NCBI RefSeq assembly: GCF_026342835.1
Contig: NZ_JAPEMI010000001.1
Span: 7,942,501 to 8,006,500, forward strand
DNA length: 64,000 bases
Source of the DNA: Streptomyces sp. NBC_00154
Lineage (GTDB): Bacteria > Actinomycetota > Actinomycetes > Streptomycetales > Streptomycetaceae
Reading direction: 5' to 3'
Part shown: in pieces, positions 40,574 through 49,438 of the stretch
How the letters are laid out: every line of letters begins with the position of its first letter
Numbering within the stretch: the first letter of the stretch is position 1
Position numbers and translations under genes: made by a program
Notes under the pieces: generated by a model
Databases searched by the model: none
What the model saw: only the letters and a program-made list of their open reading frames with translations
Told to the model about the DNA's origin: nothing

Positions 40574-41299
40574 ATGCGTTCTTCTTCCCGTATCGGCGTC
40601 GTCGCCGCTGCCGCGGCCACGGGTGTCGTGCTGCTGTCGGCGCCTGCCTTCGCTCACGTATCCGTGCAGCCGGAAGGCGTGGCCGCCAAGGGCGGCTACG
40701 CCACAGTGAACTTCAAGGTCCCCAACGAACGGGACGACGCCTCCACCACCAAGGTCGAGGTCACCTTCCCCACGGAGCACCCCCTGGCGTCGGTCATGCC
40801 GCAGGCGGTCGCGGGCTGGGACATCAAGGTCACCAAGTCGAAGCTGGACAAGCCGCTGAAGATGCACGGCGAGAGCATCGACGTCGCGGTCAGCAAGGTC
40901 ACCTGGACGGCCACCGACAAGGGCATTGAGCCGGGCTACTTCCAGAAGTTCCCCCTCTCGCTGGGGCAGCTGCCTGAGGACACCGACCAGCTCGTGTTCA
41001 AGGCGCTGCAGACCTACAGCAACAAGGAAGTCGTGCGGTGGATCGAGCCGCAGGCCGAGGGCCAGGAGGAACCAGAACATCCCGCGCCGGCCCTGCAGCT
41101 GTCCGCCGCCTCCGACGACCACCACGATGAGGCGGCCGCCGACCAGGCGTCAGCGTCCAAGGCCGGCACGAAGACGGCTGCCGCGGCAGACGACAGCAGT
41201 GACGGCACGGCACGCGGCCTGGGCATCGCGGGCATCGTCGTGGGCGCCGCCGGTGTCCTGTTCGGTGTCCTGTCGGGCCGTCGCCGCAGCCGCGCCTGA
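40574..41299 (+). CDS. ycnI: YcnI-like copper-binding secreted protein
   Basis: 241 residues from ATG 40574. A signal peptide (VVAAAAATGVVLLSAPAFA) is followed immediately by HVSVQPEGV; the mature N-terminal His is the copper-binding feature of YcnI (DUF1775). The Ig-like domain (YATVNFKVPNERDDASTTKV, GWDIKVTKSKLDKP) is followed by a low-complexity linker and a C-terminal transmembrane helix with Arg tail (LGIAGIVVGAAGVLFGVLSG), giving a membrane-anchored extracellular protein. It is followed 19 bases later by the CopC-CopD gene, forming the usual YcnI-YcnJ copper-uptake pair. Confidence 0.88.
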   Translation: MRSSSRIGVVAAAAATGVVLLSAPAFAHVSVQPEGVAAKGGYATVNFKVPNERDDASTTKVEVTFPTEHPLASVMPQAVAGWDIKVTKSKLDKPLKMHGESIDVAVSKVTWTATDKGIEPGYFQKFPLSLGQLPEDTDQLVFKALQTYSNKEVVRWIEPQAEGQEEPEHPAPALQLSAASDDHHDEAAADQASASKAGTKTAAAADDSSDGTARGLGIAGIVVGAAGVLFGVLSGRRRSRA

Positions 41300-41318
41300 T
41301 CAGGCCTAGGGAGTCTCG

Positions 41319-43166
41319 ATGACGGTCACCGCTCCCCGCCTGCGCAGCTGGGCCTTTGTGGTCCTGGCTGTCGTGGGCCTGCTGCTGGGCAGCACCGCTC
41401 CGGCCGACGCCCACGCGGCGCTGACGAACAGCACGCCCGAGCAGGGAGCGGTGACCACCCAGGCCCCCGCCCGGGTCGTCCTGGTCTTCTCCGAGAAGGT
41501 CGCCCTCTCCAGCAGCGCCGTCCGCGTCCTTGATCCCGCCGGCCGGCGGGTGGACGACGCCAAGCCCCGCGCGCAGCACGGCACCACCTATGCGGTGGGG
41601 CTGCGCGGCAAGCTGGACCGCGGCACCTACACGGTGGTCTACCACGTGGTCTCCGCCGACAGCCATCCCGTTGCCGGTGCGTTCACCTTCTCCGTGGGCG
41701 CTCCCTCGAAGACGTCCGTGTCCGCTTCGAGTGCTGTTGCGAGCGCGGACTCCACGCCGGTCGGACGGGCCTATACAGCAGGCAGGTTCGGCGCCTACGC
41801 CGGACTCCTCCTGCTCGTCGGGGGCGTCTCGTTCCTGCTGGCGTGCTGGCCGCAGGGGCAGCGCCAGCGCCTGCTGCGCCGCGCCGTCGTGGCCGGGTGG
41901 GGTGTGGTGAGCGGCTGCAGCGCGGCGCTGCTGTTGATGCGAGGCGCCTACACCGGCTCTGGCCGCTTCGGTGAGATCGCCGACTGGTCACGACTGGTGC
42001 AGGCCGCGCAGACGAAGGCCGGCGTGATGCTGGGGGTGCGTTTGATCCTGCTGGCAGCTTGCGCGTTGGTCTGGTTCCTGTGGCTGTCGCCCCGGCAACG
42101 CCGCACCCGGCCGGTGGCGCTGATGGCTGGACGTAAGGACGCGTTGCTGAAGACGGGCGCGGCCGTGGTGGCCGTGGCACTGGCCGCGACCTGGGCCGGG
42201 GCGGAGCACGCTTCGACAGGACTGCAGTCAACGGTGGCGGTGCCGGTGGACGTGCTGCATCTGCTGGCCGCAGCAGTCTGGTTGGGCGGACTGTGCGTGC
42301 TGACGCTGGCTCTGTGGCGGACCCCCAAGCTTCCCGTGTCGGCGGTGACCCGGTTCTCACGGCTGGCGTTCACCAGCGTCGTGGTCCTCGCGGGAACCGG
42401 CCTCTACCAGTCCTGGCGGCAGGTGGGCTCCTTCTCCGCCCTTACTGGCACCCGCTACGGGCAGCTGCTGACGGCGAAGGTGGCTGCCGTGGGTCTGCTG
42501 CTGTGTCTTGCCTACTTCTCGCGGCGTTTCACAAGCCGCCTCGCTGTGTCGGAAGCAGTACCCGACACGGTTGCGGCACCGCCGCGGGTGGCGCAGGCCG
42601 TCCCCGCCCGGCACGGCCCGCCCACCCGAGCCGCCGAGACAGCGGGCCGGGAAAAGCCCCCTGCGCCCTCCCGGCAGGAAGGAGGCGGCCGGCCCGTACT
42701 GCGCCGGTGGGTGGCCGCGGAAGCCCTGGTCGGCGTATGCGTGCTTGCCATCACTACGGCCCTCACCTCCACCGAACCGGCCCGCACCCAGGAATCCTTG
42801 GCGTCTTCCCGTTCCGGCGCAGCCACTGCTCCGGCCGTCCAGATGGAGTTCGACACGCACGGCGCGCGCGGGCGCGGCACGGCGACCGTCGTGGTGGATC
42901 CCGGCCGCAGCGGCACGAACGCCGTGCATGTGTCGATCACGGAGCCCGGCGGCGCCATGCTCGACGTTCCCGAAGTGCAGGTCTCGCTGACCTCGAAAGC
43001 GCAGGGGATCGGTCCGCTGCGCGTGCCTGTGCGGCGGGCCTCCGCGGGCCACTGGACGATGTCGGGTTTCCAGGTGCCGGTGGCTGGCGTATGGGAGCTG
43101 GCGGTGACCGTACGGACGTCCGAGGTCGATCAGGTCACGGTGCGCAGACAGGTCAGCATCGGCTGA
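41319..43166 (+). CDS. CopC-CopD fusion copper protein (YcnJ-like)
   Basis: 615 residues: signal peptide ending APADA, then the CopC domain beginning HAALTNSTPEQGAV with copper ligands His1 and the HPVAGAFTFSVG segment (His of DSHPV), then a CopD domain of about eight helices (AYAGLLLLVGGVSFLLA, LAATWAGAEHAS, LHLLAAAVWLGGLCVL), and a C-terminal extracytoplasmic beta domain (VQMEFDTHGARGRGTATV). The family imports copper. The stop overlaps the convergent arsC stop by 14 bases. Copper supply and copper efflux genes are therefore both present in this window. Confidence 0.9.
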   Translation: MTVTAPRLRSWAFVVLAVVGLLLGSTAPADAHAALTNSTPEQGAVTTQAPARVVLVFSEKVALSSSAVRVLDPAGRRVDDAKPRAQHGTTYAVGLRGKLDRGTYTVVYHVVSADSHPVAGAFTFSVGAPSKTSVSASSAVASADSTPVGRAYTAGRFGAYAGLLLLVGGVSFLLACWPQGQRQRLLRRAVVAGWGVVSGCSAALLLMRGAYTGSGRFGEIADWSRLVQAAQTKAGVMLGVRLILLAACALVWFLWLSPRQRRTRPVALMAGRKDALLKTGAAVVAVALAATWAGAEHASTGLQSTVAVPVDVLHLLAAAVWLGGLCVLTLALWRTPKLPVSAVTRFSRLAFTSVVVLAGTGLYQSWRQVGSFSALTGTRYGQLLTAKVAAVGLLLCLAYFSRRFTSRLAVSEAVPDTVAAPPRVAQAVPARHGPPTRAAETAGREKPPAPSRQEGGGRPVLRRWVAAEALVGVCVLAITTALTSTEPARTQESLASSRSGAATAPAVQMEFDTHGARGRGTATVVVDPGRSGTNAVHVSITEPGGAMLDVPEVQVSLTSKAQGIGPLRVPVRRASAGHWTMSGFQVPVAGVWELAVTVRTSEVDQVTVRRQVSIG

Positions 43167-43590
43167 GGCCGGGGCTGACGTGGCGCAGGTCGATCTCGGC
43201 GATCAGGCCTTCCACACGTTCCTTGATGTCGTCGCGGACGCGGCGCACGAAGCTCAGGTCCTGGCCCGCCGGGTCGTCCAGCTGCCAGTCGAGGTAGGTC
43301 TTGCCGGGGAAGACCGGGCAGGTGTCACCGCAGCCCATGGTGATGACGTAGTCGGAGGCCTGGACCGCGTCCCGCGTCAGGACCTGGGGTGTGCGGCTGG
43401 CCAGGTCGATGCCGACTTCGCGCATCGCTTCCACGGCACGGGGGTTGATCTGGTCGGCCGGCAGGGTGCCGGCGGAGCGGACATCGATGCGTCCCTGGGA
43501 AATGTGGGTGAGCCAGGCGGCGGCCATCTGGGATCGGCCGGCGTTGTGGACGCACACGAACAGGACGGAGGTGCGGGGGGAGTCGGCCAT
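43153..43590 (-). CDS. arsC: Arsenate reductase, thioredoxin-coupled (LMW-PTP fold)
   Basis: 145 residues from ATG 43590. The P-loop VCVHNAGRSQMAAAW (CX5R) and the second and third redox cysteines in MGCGDTCPVFPG are all present, with the YLDWQLDDPAG block typical of this class. It reduces arsenate to arsenite in the cytoplasm for Acr3 efflux. It is divergent from the arsR gene at 43735, with a GAGATTATCAGTACATGCTGA sequence at the promoter that is repeated before the second arsR. Confidence 0.93.
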   Translation of the reverse strand: MADSPRTSVLFVCVHNAGRSQMAAAWLTHISQGRIDVRSAGTLPADQINPRAVEAMREVGIDLASRTPQVLTRDAVQASDYVITMGCGDTCPVFPGKTYLDWQLDDPAGQDLSFVRRVRDDIKERVEGLIAEIDLRHVSPGLSRC

Positions 43591-43734
43591 GGCTGTTCCT
43601 TTGTGGTGCAAGCGGTGCTGGTGGTTCGGCGGGAGAAGATGGGTACGGCGGTCTCTCGGGCATTGACTGCCGAAGACAGGTGTGGGGCGGCCGATAAGTA
43701 GCTGCAGTGCCCCGGAGTGTGAGATTATCAGTAC

Positions 43735-44046
43735 ATGCTGACATCAGTCGACACTGACATTTTGCGTGTGCTCGCCGACCCTCTGCGTCTGCAGATCGTG
43801 ACGCTGCTGGCACGCGAGGCGCTGTGCACGACCCACCTGGTCGAGGAGACCGGCGCGCGGCAGACCAATCTGTCCAACCATATGAAGGTGCTGCGCGAGG
43901 CCGGAGTCGTCGAGACCGAGCCGTGCGGGCGCTGGACGTACTACCGGCTGAAGCCCGAGGTCATGTCTGCGCTGTCTGCGCAGTTCGCCCAACTGGCCGC
44001 CGACGCCCAGGAGACGGCCGAGTCGGGACGCAAACGTTCCTGCTGA
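43735..44046 (+). CDS. arsR: ArsR-family repressor
   Basis: 103 residues: winged helix with ADPLRLQIVTLLAREALCTTHL, recognition helix GARQTNLSNHMKVLREAGVV and wing EPCGRWTYYRL. Cysteines at ALC, EPC and the C-terminal RKRSC could form the arsenite site; the arrangement differs from the CC...CVC type of the three other intact ArsR proteins in this window, so its regulon may be distinct. Divergent from arsC. Confidence 0.9.
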   Translation: MLTSVDTDILRVLADPLRLQIVTLLAREALCTTHLVEETGARQTNLSNHMKVLREAGVVETEPCGRWTYYRLKPEVMSALSAQFAQLAADAQETAESGRKRSC

Positions 44047-44167
44047 ACGTGTGTCGCCTCGGCGATGGGAGCAGCCGGTACCGGGTTGGATGAGGGTCGA
44101 TGCCGGGGCGCCCCGCCAGGCGGCCCCGGCACCGAGTTTCAGGGAGTGGCCGCATTGCGTATCTCGC

Positions 44168-44590
44168 TCACGGCTGCTCTTCGAGGGCGATCTCGGCGAG
44201 GAGGCCCTCGACCAGCGCCTTGATCTCGTCACGGATGGGGCGGACCCCGCCCACGTCCCGCCCGGCGGGGTCGTCGAGCTTCCAGTCGAGGTAGCGCTTG
44301 CCGGGGAAGACGGGACAGGTGTCGCCACAGCCCATCGTGATGCAGACGTCGGACTCCTTGACCGCGTCCACCGTGAGGGCCTTGGGGGCTTCGGCGGAGA
44401 TGTCGATGCCGACCTCGGCCATCGCGGCGACCGCGGCGGGTTCCACTTCGGCGCCGGGGTCGGTGCCCGCGGAACGGACCTCGACGCGGTCTCCTGCCAG
44501 GTGGGTGAGCCAGGCGGCGGCCATCTGGGATCGTCCGGCGTTGTGGACGCACACGAACAGGACGGACGGCTTGCCGGAGGGTTTGGTCAT
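44168..44590 (-). CDS. arsC: Arsenate reductase, second copy
   Basis: 140 residues with VCVHNAGRSQMAAAW, MGCGDTCPVFPGKRYLDWKL and the DDPAGRDVGGVRPIRDEI tail; all three catalytic cysteines intact. It is a paralogue of the 43153 gene and again divergent from an arsR-type gene, so the arsC/arsR pair has been duplicated, with decay of the second arsR only. Confidence 0.92.
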   Translation of the reverse strand: MTKPSGKPSVLFVCVHNAGRSQMAAAWLTHLAGDRVEVRSAGTDPGAEVEPAAVAAMAEVGIDISAEAPKALTVDAVKESDVCITMGCGDTCPVFPGKRYLDWKLDDPAGRDVGGVRPIRDEIKALVEGLLAEIALEEQP

Positions 44591-44682
44591 GGTGATCGTC
44601 TCTTTCGCTCACGGCGGCATCATCCACCCATGACATCACTGTCAGTTGGTGTCAGCTGCCAATGATGTGAGACTATCAGTGC

Positions 44683-44931
44683 ATGCTGACTTCAGTCGAT
44701 GCTGATGCAATTTGGGTGCTGGACGACCCCACTTACCTGAGGCAGGAGACGGGCACGAAACAGACCCACCTGCCCAACCACATGCAGGTGCACCAGCGGG
44801 CCGGACTGGTGGGCACCGAGACCTGCAGCCACTTCACCAACTACCGACGAACCGAACCCCTGGTGTCCCTGTCGCAGCAACTCACCAAGTCCCCGCACGC
44901 CACTGCACAGAACAAGAGGGCCTGCCCGTGA
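44683..44931 (+). pseudogene. Degenerate ArsR, internal deletion
   Basis: The 82-codon frame starts MLTSVDADAIWVLDDPTYLR, aligned with MLTSVDTDILRVLADPLRLQ of the 43735 ArsR, but about twenty residues around the first HTH helices are missing before QETGTKQTHLPNHMQVHQRAGLVGTE. The region resumes with substitutions in key positions (HFTNYRR for WTYYRL). DNA binding is probably lost, but the frame still overlaps the acr3 GTG start (GTGA) and may serve translational coupling. Confidence 0.75.
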
Positions 44932-46055
44932 CGACCGAGCGCACCACGACGACCCCCGCTGCCGACCAGGCCGCGGGCGGGGACGACTCAATCGTCAAGA
45001 AGCTCTCCACCCTCGACCGCTATCTCGCGGTGTGGATCCTGCTCGCCATGGCCGTCGGCCTGGGCCTGGGGCGGCTGATCCCCGGGATGAACGACGCACT
45101 GGCGAAGATCGAGGTCGGCGGTATCTCCCTGCCGATCGCGCTCGGTCTGCTCGTGATGATGTACCCGGTGCTGGCCAAGGTCCGCTACGACAAGCTCGAC
45201 ACCGTCACCGGCGACAAGAAGCTGATGGTGTCCTCGCTGGTCATCAACTGGATCGTCGGCCCCGCGGTCATGTTCGCCCTGGCGTGGATCTTCCTGCCCG
45301 ACCTGCCCGAGTACCGCACCGGCCTGATCATCGTCGGCCTCGCGCGCTGCATCGCCATGGTCATCATCTGGAACGACCTCGCCTGCGGCGACCGCGAAGC
45401 CGCCGCCGTACTCGTCGCGCTCAACAGCGTGTTCCAGGTGATCGCCTTCGGCGTGCTGGGCTGGTTCTACCTCGACCTGCTGCCCCGGTGGCTGAACCTC
45501 GGCGACGGCCAGGGCCTGGACGTCTCCGTGTGGCACATCGCCCTCAACGTCATCGTGTTCCTCGGCATCCCACTCCTGGCCGGGTTCCTCACCCGCCGCA
45601 TCGGCGAGCAGAAGATGGGCCGCGAGTCCTACGAGACGAAGTTCCTGCCGAAGATCGGCCCGTGGGCGCTGTACGGGCTGCTCTTCACGATCGTCATCCT
45701 GTTCGCCCTGCAGGGGAAGACGATCACCTCGCAGCCGCTGGACGTGGTCCGGATCGCGCTGCCGCTGCTCGTCTACTTCGCGATCATGTTCTTCGGCACC
45801 TTCCTCCTCGGCAAGGGCCTTGGGCTGGCATACGACCGCACGGCCACGCTGGCGTTCACCGCGGCGGGCAACAATTTCGAACTCGCCATCGCGGTCGCCA
45901 TCGCCACCTTCGGCGTCACCTCCGGACAGGCACTGTCCGGCGTCGTCGGCCCCCTGATCGAGGTTCCCGTCCTGATCGGACTCGTGTACGTCGCGCTGGC
46001 CTGGCGTAAGAAGTTCACGCCCACAGCACTCACCACCCTTGGAAGGGACAGCTGA
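44928..46055 (+). CDS. acr3: Arsenite efflux permease, ACR3 family
   Basis: 375 residues from GTG 44928, with about ten transmembrane helices. Family hallmarks: DRYLAVWILLAMAVGLGLG, PIALGLLVMMYPVLAKVRY, the essential Cys in LARCIAMVIIWNDLACGD, and the helix-9 FTAAGNNFELAIAVAIA block. It exports arsenite using the proton gradient. It is followed with one-base and four-base overlaps by a small Cys protein gene and an ArsO-like gene, forming an operon. Confidence 0.95.
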   Translation: MTTERTTTTPAADQAAGGDDSIVKKLSTLDRYLAVWILLAMAVGLGLGRLIPGMNDALAKIEVGGISLPIALGLLVMMYPVLAKVRYDKLDTVTGDKKLMVSSLVINWIVGPAVMFALAWIFLPDLPEYRTGLIIVGLARCIAMVIIWNDLACGDREAAAVLVALNSVFQVIAFGVLGWFYLDLLPRWLNLGDGQGLDVSVWHIALNVIVFLGIPLLAGFLTRRIGEQKMGRESYETKFLPKIGPWALYGLLFTIVILFALQGKTITSQPLDVVRIALPLLVYFAIMFFGTFLLGKGLGLAYDRTATLAFTAAGNNFELAIAVAIATFGVTSGQALSGVVGPLIEVPVLIGLVYVALAWRKKFTPTALTTLGRDS

Positions 46056-46276
46056 TGCACTGCCTCGACTGCCGCACCCCGGGAACGAATAGCCCCACCA
46101 TCGGGGTCTGTCAGGGCTGTGGCGCCGGGGTCTGCGCGGCGCATGCCCGCGTCGCGACCCGGAGCGTGCGACGCGGCAGTCTGATCGGAACCCCCGGCGA
46201 GGCCGAAGCGCGGACGGTGCTGTGCCCGGTGTGTGCCGCAGTCGAGGCACCGGCCGTAGCGGCTCTGACCCGGTGA
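46055..46276 (+). CDS. Small Cys-rich (zinc-ribbon-like, DUF2180-type) protein
   Basis: 73 residues with four CxxC-type pairs: MHCLDCRTPG, CQGCGAGVCAAHA and LCPVCAAVE. This resembles the DUF2180 family of short zinc-binding proteins often found beside arsenite permeases in actinobacteria. The ATG overlaps the acr3 stop by one base and its stop overlaps the next GTG. It may buffer arsenite or zinc; the function is not established. Confidence 0.75.
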   Translation: MHCLDCRTPGTNSPTIGVCQGCGAGVCAAHARVATRSVRRGSLIGTPGEAEARTVLCPVCAAVEAPAVAALTR

Positions 46277-47337
46277 CCGGGGTGGCGGACGTTGTGGTGA
46301 TCGGCGGCGGGCAGGCCGGGCTCGCCGCCGGGTACTACCTGCGCCGCAAGAAGCTGGACTTCGTGATCCTCGACGCCCAGAGCACGCCCGGCGGGGCCTG
46401 GCAGCACACCTGGAACTCTCTGCACCTGTTCTCCCCGGCCCCGTTCTCCTCATTGCCCGGCCGCATCATGCCCGCTCAACCAGGCCAGGAGTACCCGGAC
46501 GCCGGGCACGTGGTGGAGTACCTGACCGACTACGAGCAGCGCTACGACCTGCCCGTCCACCGCCCGGTCCGCGTCCGGGCAGTGCGCCGGGACGGTGATC
46601 GGCTGCGAGTGGAGACGGACACCGGTGACTGGCTGGCGCGGGCGGTCATCTCAGCGACCGGCACCTGGTGGCGCCCCTTCCTGCCCGCAATACCCGGCCA
46701 GGAGGTTTTCACCGGCCGCCAGCTCCACACCACCGGCTACCGGCGGCCGTCCGACTTCGCCGGACAGCGAGTGGTCGTGGTCGGCGGCGGGAACTCCGGC
46801 GCACAGATCGCCGCCGACCTCGCCACCCACGACGGCATCGACCTGACCTGGGTCACCCAGCGCCCGCCCCGCTTCCTCGCCGACGACATCGACGGCCGCG
46901 CCCTGTTCGACGCGGCCACCGCCCGCCGCCGCGCCCTGGATGAAGGCCGCCCCGACATCGGCGGCGTCGCCTCGCTCGGTGACATCGTCGCCGTCCCACC
47001 GGTCCGCGCAGCGCGGGACGCAGGGCTTCTGAAGGCCCAGCCAATGTTCGAGCGGCTCGTTGCCGACGGCATCCAGTGGAGCGACGGCACGACCGCCCGC
47101 GCGGACGCGGTGATCTGGTGCACCGGGTTCCGCCCCGCGCTGTCCTACCTCGCCCCTCTGGGCCTGCGCGGCGTGCGCGGGCACATCGCCACCGACGGCA
47201 CCCGTGCGGTCGGCGAGCCACGGTTGCACCTGCTCGGCTACGGCGACTGGACGGGGCCGGCCTCCGCCACCCTCATCGGCGTGGGACGCCCTGCCCGCGA
47301 TGCCGCCGAGAACATCGCGAGGCATCTGTCCCAGTGA
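46273..47337 (+). CDS. arsO: ArsO-like flavin-dependent monooxygenase
   Basis: 354 residues from GTG 46273. FAD site VVVIGGGQAGLAAGYYLRR, the FMO-like PGGAWQHTWNSLHLFSPAPFSS segment, NADP site VVVVGGGNSGAQIAADLA, and the AVIWCTGFRPALSYL motif near the C-terminus. ArsO proteins are flavoproteins of ars operons in actinobacteria and pseudomonads; oxidation of trivalent arsenicals is the usual suggestion. It is the last gene of the acr3 operon. It differs from the 9585 flavoprotein in length and lacks the Cys tail. Confidence 0.85.
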   Translation: MTGVADVVVIGGGQAGLAAGYYLRRKKLDFVILDAQSTPGGAWQHTWNSLHLFSPAPFSSLPGRIMPAQPGQEYPDAGHVVEYLTDYEQRYDLPVHRPVRVRAVRRDGDRLRVETDTGDWLARAVISATGTWWRPFLPAIPGQEVFTGRQLHTTGYRRPSDFAGQRVVVVGGGNSGAQIAADLATHDGIDLTWVTQRPPRFLADDIDGRALFDAATARRRALDEGRPDIGGVASLGDIVAVPPVRAARDAGLLKAQPMFERLVADGIQWSDGTTARADAVIWCTGFRPALSYLAPLGLRGVRGHIATDGTRAVGEPRLHLLGYGDWTGPASATLIGVGRPARDAAENIARHLSQ

Positions 47338-48100
47338 CCGTCCAGACCGGTGGATCACGAAAATTCCGGACGCTTTGGGTGCTGAAAGGCGGGCGCTGTG
47401 ACTGCATCTCCTGCCCTGTGGCGCTTCATTGACGATGACGACCCCGCCGCTCTCACCCTGATTGTGGACACTCCCGCTGGCCCGCATGTGCGCCGAATAC
47501 CGTCGGCCATGCCGCTTCTCGCAGACGCGGAACCAGGTCGCCGAGGGTGTCGATGCTGCCCGAGGTCAGCTCACCTCAAACGCCGCCACCACAGAAGTTG
47601 AGTCCGAACCACTGCCCGTGGACAAAGCCACGTTGTGTGTTGCTGGCGGGGTTCGGGGCAGTCGGTCCGGTGAGGGCTCCTGTCGCGTATTCCCCCGTCG
47701 TGACAGGAGCCCTTGTTTCCCGTGCTGTTGTGCGATGTGGGCTTGGGTGTGCGAAGAAAGGCGCAGGGCGTCCGTTACCAAGATCGTGCCCGTTGTGGGG
47801 GTGGTGCGCCGGGTGGTGTGGTGGGTTGTGCGCCGGAGCAGGGAAGGGCTTGCTGTTGATCTTTCAAGGGGTGGGTGTAGCGGTCAGTGAACGCCGCGGC
47901 CATGCCCGCCGTGTATGGGTGCCGACTACAGGCGACAGTAATGGAAATATCCGTATTCGGTAACCGGCTTTGGTGGGCCTGCCGTTGGCCTCGCCGGCGG
48001 GTCACAGTTTGGGTCCTCGGCCTACGAGAGGCCGGGGTATCCGCACCGCCCTTCGGCCTGTATCGGCTGGTGGGGCACTGTTCTTGAGGGGGCATCACCT
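47338..48100. other. 763-bp region with no convincing gene
   Basis: Only short weak frames are present. The best is a GTG frame at 47398-47601 (TASPALWRFIDDDDPAALTL) that loses sense after about 45 codons and could be a gene fragment. A terminator-like stem lies at 47674-47712. The rest is GT-rich in its second half and shows no family similarity that I can see. Confidence 0.5.
47674..47712 (+). terminator. Stem-loop terminator downstream of the acr3 operon
   Basis: GGGCTCCTGTC and its perfect reverse complement GACAGGAGCCC separated by 17 bases, followed by TTGTTT. A plausible factor-independent terminator. Confidence 0.6.
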
Positions 48101-48577
48101 ATGTCTGCTTCTGTATCCGCCCGCCGTATCGCGGCCACCGTCCTGGCCGCCGGCGCCGTCGTCTCCGCCGTCGCCCTGCCGGCCTCCGCTCACGACAACG
48201 ACCGCCACCGGCACCCGCGGGTCGAGATCAGCGCCGTGCAGGCCGACAGCCCCGGACGCGACAACCGCACCAACCGGTCGCTGAACGCCGAGTGGGTCGA
48301 GCTCACCAACAACACCCGTCGGGCGGTGAACCTGGATGGCTGGACGCTGCGCGACGAGGACGGCCACCGTTACCGCTTCGACGACGTCCGCCTCGCGGGC
48401 CGTGCCACCGTCCGGATCCACACCGGTATCGGCCGCGATACCCGCACTGACCTCTACCAGGACCGCCGCAACTACGTCTGGGACAACCGTTCCGACACCG
48501 CGACCCTGCGCGACGACCGCGGCCGCACCGTCGACACCGAGACCTGGGGCCGGGGTTGGGGCCACCACCGCCGCTGA
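48101..48577 (+). CDS. Secreted lamin-tail-domain-like protein
   Basis: 158 residues. Signal peptide (RRIAATVLAAGAVVSAVALPASA) followed by a compact beta domain: VEISAVQADSPG, NAEWVELTNNTRRAVNLDGWTLRDEDGHRYRF, VRIHTGIGRDTRTDLYQ and YVWDNRSDTATLRDDRG. The EWVELTN...DLxGWTLRD and W-N-N...D-x-A-x-L-x-D patterns are those of the lamin tail domain in bacterial secreted proteins. The His/Arg-rich ends may bind a metal or polyanion. A second such gene follows downstream. Confidence 0.8.
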   Translation: MSASVSARRIAATVLAAGAVVSAVALPASAHDNDRHRHPRVEISAVQADSPGRDNRTNRSLNAEWVELTNNTRRAVNLDGWTLRDEDGHRYRFDDVRLAGRATVRIHTGIGRDTRTDLYQDRRNYVWDNRSDTATLRDDRGRTVDTETWGRGWGHHRR

Positions 48578-48880
48578 CCGGGAACCGGGGACGGGGAGGC
48601 TGAACGCCTGACGACGGATGACAGCCCCTGCCTTCTCCTAGGGGTGCCGGGCAGCCTGACCTGCCCGGCACCCGCCTCCACACCCCTACCGGAACCGCAT
48701 GACCGGCGGGGCGAGGCAACACGAGGGACGGCTCCTGGCGCACGGAGTCCGACAGGCCAGGCCATCCACCGTGCCAGTGTCGGCAATGTCCGGAACAAGA
48801 GGCTTGAAATCGGTCACCAGAGGCTCGTCATTCCCTGGGCGCTTCTGCTGCCCATCACCACGCTTGAGGGGGACTTCACC
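48578..48880. other. Intergenic region with terminator and leader
   Basis: No gene is seen. It holds the stem-loop at 48642-48673 and the presumed promoter and leader of the next gene, whose ribosome site GAGGGGGA ends just before the TTG start. Confidence 0.5.
48642..48673 (+). terminator. Stem-loop terminator
   Basis: GGGTGCCGGGCAG and perfect reverse complement CTGCCCGGCACCC around a 6-base loop, downstream of the first lamin-tail gene. Confidence 0.7.
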
Positions 48881-49372
48881 TTGCGCACCCATGCCGCCAT
48901 CGCCGCTGTTCTCACGGCCGGCACGCTCGCTGCTCTTACTGCGGTCCCGGCCCAGGGCGCCGAATACTCCTCTGCGCTGAAGGTCCGCGGCATCCAGTAC
49001 GACGCACCCGGCCCGGACTCCAACAAGTGCTCCTCCGGCAACACCCGCGAGGAGTACCTGACCGTCAAGAACTACTCGTCCACCACGACCGTCAACCTCA
49101 AGGGCTACGTCGTCAAGGACGCCGCCGGGAACCGGTTCACGTTCCCCGCGAACCACTACCTGCAGCCCGGCGACTACGTGAAACTCCGCGGCGGCAACGG
49201 CACCGACTCCGACGCCAAGAACGTCGTCTACCGCGACAACTGCAACTTCATGTGGAACAACGACAAGGACACGATCTACCTCTACAAGCCCTCCGGCGCC
49301 CGCGCGGACGTCCACTCCTACACGAAGAGCAAGAACGACCGCGACGGCAACGGCTACATCACCTATCACTGA
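48881..49372 (+). CDS. Second secreted lamin-tail-domain-like protein
   Basis: 163 residues from TTG 48881, which follows GAGGGGGA and gives a normal signal peptide (AAIAAVLTAGTLAALTAVPAQGA). The mature domain shows EEYLTVKNYSSTTTVNLKGYVVKDAAGNRFTFP, QPGDYVKLRGGNGTDSD and NFMWNNDKDTIYLYKPSG, the same lamin-tail pattern as its neighbour. It has one potential disulfide (Cys in NKCSSG and DNCNFMW). Tandem but diverged, so probably an old duplication. Extracellular role unknown. Confidence 0.78.
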   Translation: MRTHAAIAAVLTAGTLAALTAVPAQGAEYSSALKVRGIQYDAPGPDSNKCSSGNTREEYLTVKNYSSTTTVNLKGYVVKDAAGNRFTFPANHYLQPGDYVKLRGGNGTDSDAKNVVYRDNCNFMWNNDKDTIYLYKPSGARADVHSYTKSKNDRDGNGYITYH

Positions 49373-49383
49373 ATCCGCAGAGC

Positions 49384-49414
49384 CTGGCCCCACCGTCTGG
49401 CGCGGTGGGGCCAG
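49384..49414 (+). terminator. Stem-loop terminator
   Basis: CTGGCCCCACCG and perfect reverse complement CGGTGGGGCCAG with a 7-base loop, ten bases after the second lamin-tail stop. Confidence 0.75.
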
Positions 49415-49438
49415 AGCGCTTCCTCCCACGCAGGAGAG

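Noticed and set aside
47398..47601. 67-codon GTG frame after the ArsO-like gene
   Set aside because: The first 45 residues look protein-like but there is no recognisable domain, and the tail is basic nonsense; kept only as a note in the intergenic entry.
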